Shown piece after piece: positions 60,373-64,000 of a stretch of DNA of 64,000 nucleotides. Position 1 is the first letter of the stretch. Every line of letters begins with the position of its first letter. Made by a program: the position numbers and the translations under genes. Origin of the DNA: Urechis unicinctus (taxonomy: Eukaryota > Annelida > Polychaeta > Xenopneusta > Urechidae); the NCBI GenBank assembly GCA_034190875.2, contig CM067348.1, forward strand, positions 29,550,229-29,614,228. Reading direction: 5' to 3'. A model generated the notes under the pieces. It ran no database searches and was not told the origin of the DNA. It saw nothing but the letters and a program-made list of their open reading frames with translations.

Positions 60373-62122
60373 GGCGAACCATTGTAGGTGTTATACATTT
60401 CTTGGCAATGACGTTATCACTTGCTTATGTACTCCGTACAGACGAGGTTTATTTCAGCATATCACATTTGGCAACATGTAAAATGTCAATGTAATATCAT
60501 GGTCAGCATCCATACAAAAAGCGCTATGGGAAGTTTGTGTCTTTAAACAGCATCTATCCACCAGGGCATTATTCACCCACAATAAATCGAGTGCAATGCC
60601 AAAGTGATCGATCGCATGTGAACATGGTTTGGGTGATGATATTCCTCCCAGGATAACACCTCATTCATTGAATCGTAATATTGGCTGCCAACTTGCGGGG
60701 ATTGCGCATCCATAACAGTAACTTTGAGCATTTTGCTGCTTATAACAGATCCAAAGGGTCAAACCTAATGTTTGATTAACATCATGCAAGTGTGTCTGTC
60801 TTTGCCCTTATTTGTTAGCCCCCTGTGGTGAAGCTGCACACTGATGGTAGCTGATGTGGCTGAAGTGTGCTTTCGCCGGTATACTGATATAAATACAAGG
60901 CACTGGGCGGGTACCTGAGTGTCATTTTATTTTTGACTTTCTCGTGATGTCAAATAAGCTCGATCCGGGTGCCTACAACAGTCGTAATAGACGCACAACT
61001 TATTCAGAAGAAGCTGCACTGACCCTCGTTTACTACGCTTAGCATATGTGTGGGTGAAATAAGCAGCTTAAATCATGCACTCTGCCTTTATTGACCTTGA
61101 AAGGTTTTTATGTCAACGCACGTTCTGAATCTGATAGGCTTCCTTGAATATACTACCGGCCATGCGTGTTGAAAAGCCCATCAATTCATCGGAGGTAACC
61201 TAGCGCCAAAAACATTGTAGTCACCAGATTATGTGTGCATCAGCGTCAATATGGGCTACGTAAACATTTATTAACCAAAGGTAGACTTCGTTGATTGTTG
61301 TTACCAATTATTTTCAGCCAGCGTACTAACACAAATGGTAACAAATCATGGGTCAATCAAGGCTACCTCGTAGATTTGACACGCTTTATTTATCCGCACA
61401 CTGAATACACGCCATCATATTTTTAATATTTGCACGACCTTCTTTTTTTAGATGCAACATGCGTTTGGTGCCTTTTTAACACGGTATTGTATACAATTGG
61501 GAATAGAAAAAGACGTGATCGAGTATTCCACGCATTTACTTGGTTTTATACATTGTTTGACAGTGCATTGTATAATGTAGAAATTGATAGCACACACTCA
61601 TACTAAACAATTATAAACAGTCGTTGTTTTAATGGCGCTTCATATAATTCATATAAATATAAAGAAAAAAATGGTCGTCAATCTTTTCGACACTGTGCTT
61701 TTGTATGACTAAACATATTTCGCAAGCAGACAGATCATTCTTTCAAAACATAAATGTTTGCAACCCTTCCCTTGGTAGGATTTAAGGAATTATCATCAAT
61801 ATGCTCAGCAAACCTAGAGTGTACCCAGGGGTATCGTGTGGATGAATGCCGGATTACATTCTGGTGAAGGTGTCGGGCAATGTTTATGAATCCAGTTGTT
61901 ACACTGGGAAGTATAGAATTGGTTATATTATTCGGGTCGCAGCGGGTTGACCAATTTCCGAACCAAAAAAACCGAATGTTAACTTTGCATCAAATACATG
62001 GATTTGATTCTCCTCTAGTTGTTTTGGCAGCCAAAAAATAATTTCATCAGTACAAAATTATTTTAACAGAGTCGCCTAATTCATTGGCTCGGTAGTGAGC
62101 TCCGTATGCATTGTTTGCCATG

Positions 62123-62662
62123 TTGCGTTGACAGCTGTCTGCCATGAAAATAACGACGCCCTAAGTTATGATTGCATTTGTTCCCAATTTACATGCAATT
62201 TCGTATTCGTCACTTGCCAATGCACATTCAGGAGGCTAGTGGTCACTTGGTGGCGATCATCGAAACAAAAAAATTATAGATGTAAGCGTTTGATTGTGAC
62301 GAATGGTAATATAAATCGCGTGTTGCGGTTTCCAAGGAGTACATTCGCTTGCGGCCCTCGATTGATGGTGCAACCCTCGAGGAATAACTATGCACTTTGG
62401 CGGATCGTTTTGTCAAAGCTTGGGAACGAAAGCGGAAGTCACGACACGGGGTTCGATAGTTTAGAGGTCGAGCACGTTAGGTCACAGATACTGATATAAT
62501 TTGGGACAAAATAGAAAGGGGAGGAAAACACTAGAATATTTTGTATATTTCATGTCTTGGTGTAAGCGGAATATTATCTCAATCGAACCTTGAAGCGGAT
62601 TTGTTATGAAAAATATTTAATTCTCAGCTGTACCGTGAGGTATATAAAGTGTCAACAGTAAA
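62123..62662. other. Non-coding interval right of B2
   Basis: The 134-codon frame at 62095-62499 is about as long as one expects once by chance in this window. It is Cys-rich at the start but shows no family pattern. I do not call it a gene. Confidence 0.4.
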
Positions 62663-62681
62663 CCCCCCCCCCCCCCCCCCC
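62663..62681. repeat. C19 homopolymer
   Basis: A run of 19 C marks the left boundary of the higher-GC right edge of the window. Confidence 0.9.
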
Positions 62682-62789
62682 ACACACTCCCCCTCTTTGC
62701 TTTCGTGGACATAATTGTCCTACTATTGTCTGGAATGTGTTGTTATTTCCCGCTGACAAAATAGCTCTTTTTTCTAGATACAACTGGGG

Positions 62790-63550
62790 TCAGCCATAGG
62801 ATGACAGTAGCGCCCTCTAGCTACTGGAAGACACCCCCGTCAGCCTATTAATACGATGGCAGCTCCTGAATGAAGTGGTGCACGTCATCTGCATTTACCT
62901 CTCGAGACGGGGAATTTTTGGCTTTATGAATTGTTCTTATATATCGCTCAGTTTCATAATGAATATAAGTGAACAACCTTGGTTATTAAAGTACAAGACC
63001 ACCTATTGAGAGTTGACTCAATCAAAGACAAAATTAGCTACCAGGAGTGGGGATGCGAGTAGGCGAGGCAAACCAACCTGCGATGTATTGGAAATGTCGG
63101 GTGAAAAACCCATTCTTAAGACAGACATAATGAATCAATGACGAAAGAAATAGGTGCCATGTGACAAAAAATTATAGAATTGCCTACTGGTTACTTGGAG
63201 ATGCAGCGAAAACGTCACCTTGTCTATGGAAATTGGACTAGCGTATGAATTAAAACTCATTTTGAAGTTGAAAATGGCGGACTCTATTCAATCACAGTGT
63301 ATGAAGTAATATTGTGTCAATAACGACAGAAGGTGAAACTCGTTCGGATGACAGAAACGCATTCTATTGGCTACTGGGAGACGCTTCTGTCAGCGTATCG
63401 AAACAATGACGTGATCTTACTTTTACCATTAGTCCATCACTTTCCTATAAAGAATAAACGTCAATACATATGAAAATCGGAAGAAGAAAATGGCAGACTC
63501 TATTCACTTAAAGTATATGATATAATATTGTGTCAATAACGTCGGAGCTT
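62790..63550. repeat. Three related repeat units at the right edge
   Basis: Units begin near 62797, 63170 and 63350. The first and third share GGATGACAG, GCTACTGG-AGAC and GTCAGC-TAT. The second and third share TA-TGG-TACT-GGAGA (63185, 63365) and a long match at 63273-63335 and 63489-63545 (ATGGC-GACTCTATTCA, ATATTGTGTCAATAACG). Offsets of 180 and 216 show indels between units. This may be part of a satellite or mobile-element family, or of an untranslated region upstream of the frames that follow. Confidence 0.65.
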
Positions 63551-63555
63551 CTTGG

Positions 63556-63831
63556 ATGGAAATGTCCTACGACGACCATATGATAGCATTTGCACCACTA
63601 CGTAGCTATACAAAATTTGGCTCCACCATTCGGTGCGCATCCAAGAAACCAACACAGCTATTCCGAAGCGATTATGGCAAGGGTGCTAGAGGTCCCATCC
63701 AGCTATCCAAGATAGTATACACAGGAATAGCTTCCGATTTGCTTTCAGAGTCGCAATACGCAGATTGGCAATGGAGGACAAAGAAGTGCCAAGCAAACCA
63801 GCCCAAATTCTGGAAGAAGTTCCCCAAGTAG
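63556..63831 (+). CDS. Hypothetical 91-codon frame at right edge
   Basis: ATG 63556 opens a mixed, mildly basic frame with Trp-containing end (YADWQWRTKKCQ) and stops at 63831. It overlaps the next frame by about 140 bases in another phase. The sequence is clearly less AT-rich than the rest of the window. No family recognised; at most one of the two frames is likely to be real. Confidence 0.25.
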   Translation: MEMSYDDHMIAFAPLRSYTKFGSTIRCASKKPTQLFRSDYGKGARGPIQLSKIVYTGIASDLLSESQYADWQWRTKKCQANQPKFWKKFPK

Positions 63832-63995
63832 CGATCGAGCGGGGGATATCTATGTGCTCTACCCGCAACCGCCAGAAGAGCATGGAGGATATCCTAGATG
63901 CAAAGAATACAGAACGGTGGAGAGAAGCTACTAGGAATAGTCAGGAAGAAGAAAGAGAGCCCTATACAAAGTATCAGCAGATCAGAGAGAAATAA
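63689..63995 (+). CDS. Candidate exon or element fragment at right edge
   Basis: Open from just after a TAG near 63688 to TAA at about 63993-63995. An acceptor-like TTTGCTTTCAG ends near 63750, and ATG 63768 lies within. The C-terminal part is strongly charged (MEDILDAKNTERWREATRN followed by a Glu/Arg-rich run), typical of coiled or basic tails. Near-balanced base composition supports coding use. I do not recognise the family; a retroelement fragment is possible. Confidence 0.3.
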
Positions 63996-64000
63996 TTTGA

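Noticed and set aside
60948..61050. RNRRTTYSEEA, reminiscent of a homeodomain start
   Set aside because: No helix-3 WFxNR sequence follows, the frame hits a TAG, and B1 lacks the residues.
62095..62499. 134-codon plus-strand frame
   Set aside because: About one frame of this length is expected by chance. It has no family pattern and is absent as a frame from the matching edge of B1.

Overview
This window looks like AT-rich nuclear DNA from an animal, probably an invertebrate. The base composition is low in GC, there are about ten long (TA)n arrays plus (CAT)n, (CA)n and poly-C/G tracts, and nearly all open frames are short. The only recognisable gene family is a THAP zinc-finger domain, which is found mainly in animals, and the credible exons have GT/AG spliceosomal boundaries. 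I cannot name the species. Nothing resembles a bacterial operon, phage, CRISPR array or rRNA gene. Most of the window is non-coding.

Layout. 0-4.5 kb: non-coding, with a TA array (about 0.3-0.7 kb) and a (CAT)n array (3.2 kb). 4.55-7.95 kb: the only gene-like island. It holds a short spliced unit (4.6/4.96 kb), a decayed THAP-domain gene on the plus strand (5.67-6.69 kb) and a candidate two-exon minus-strand gene (7.80-7.00 kb) that converges on it. The two share a short 3' region containing a perfect inverted repeat and an AATAAA on each strand. 8.0-9.3 kb: a compound TA array that carries two copies of the same unique spacer. 9.3-15.9 kb: nothing identifiable.

From about 15.9 kb the window is dominated by direct duplications. 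Family A has two long copies, A1 (21.46-25.82 kb) and A2 (35.53-40.61 kb), and a partial diverged relative A0 (about 16.0-18.0 kb). Divergence between A1 and A2 is a mosaic: 97-99% identical blocks lie within much more diverged sequence. A2 carries the longest non-repetitive open frame of the window (147 codons from ATG 37851), just downstream of a copy-specific segment with promoter-like motifs; in A1 the segment is missing and the frame is cut short. Family B has copies B1 (46.46-52.28 kb) and B2 (54.41-62.12 kb), older and more diverged, each with private insertions and TA arrays. B1 has a fragment resembling the start of a LINE reverse transcriptase, and a second, internal tandem duplication. 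A small pair C (28.3-28.7 and 42.9-43.1 kb, minus strand) shares an open frame with amino-acid similarity.

The right edge (62.7-64.0 kb) is less AT-rich, contains three related copies of a short repeat and ends in overlapping open frames that may be an exon or mobile-element piece running off the window. There is no pathway to describe. The main biology visible is repeated local duplication with decay and possible gene conversion.
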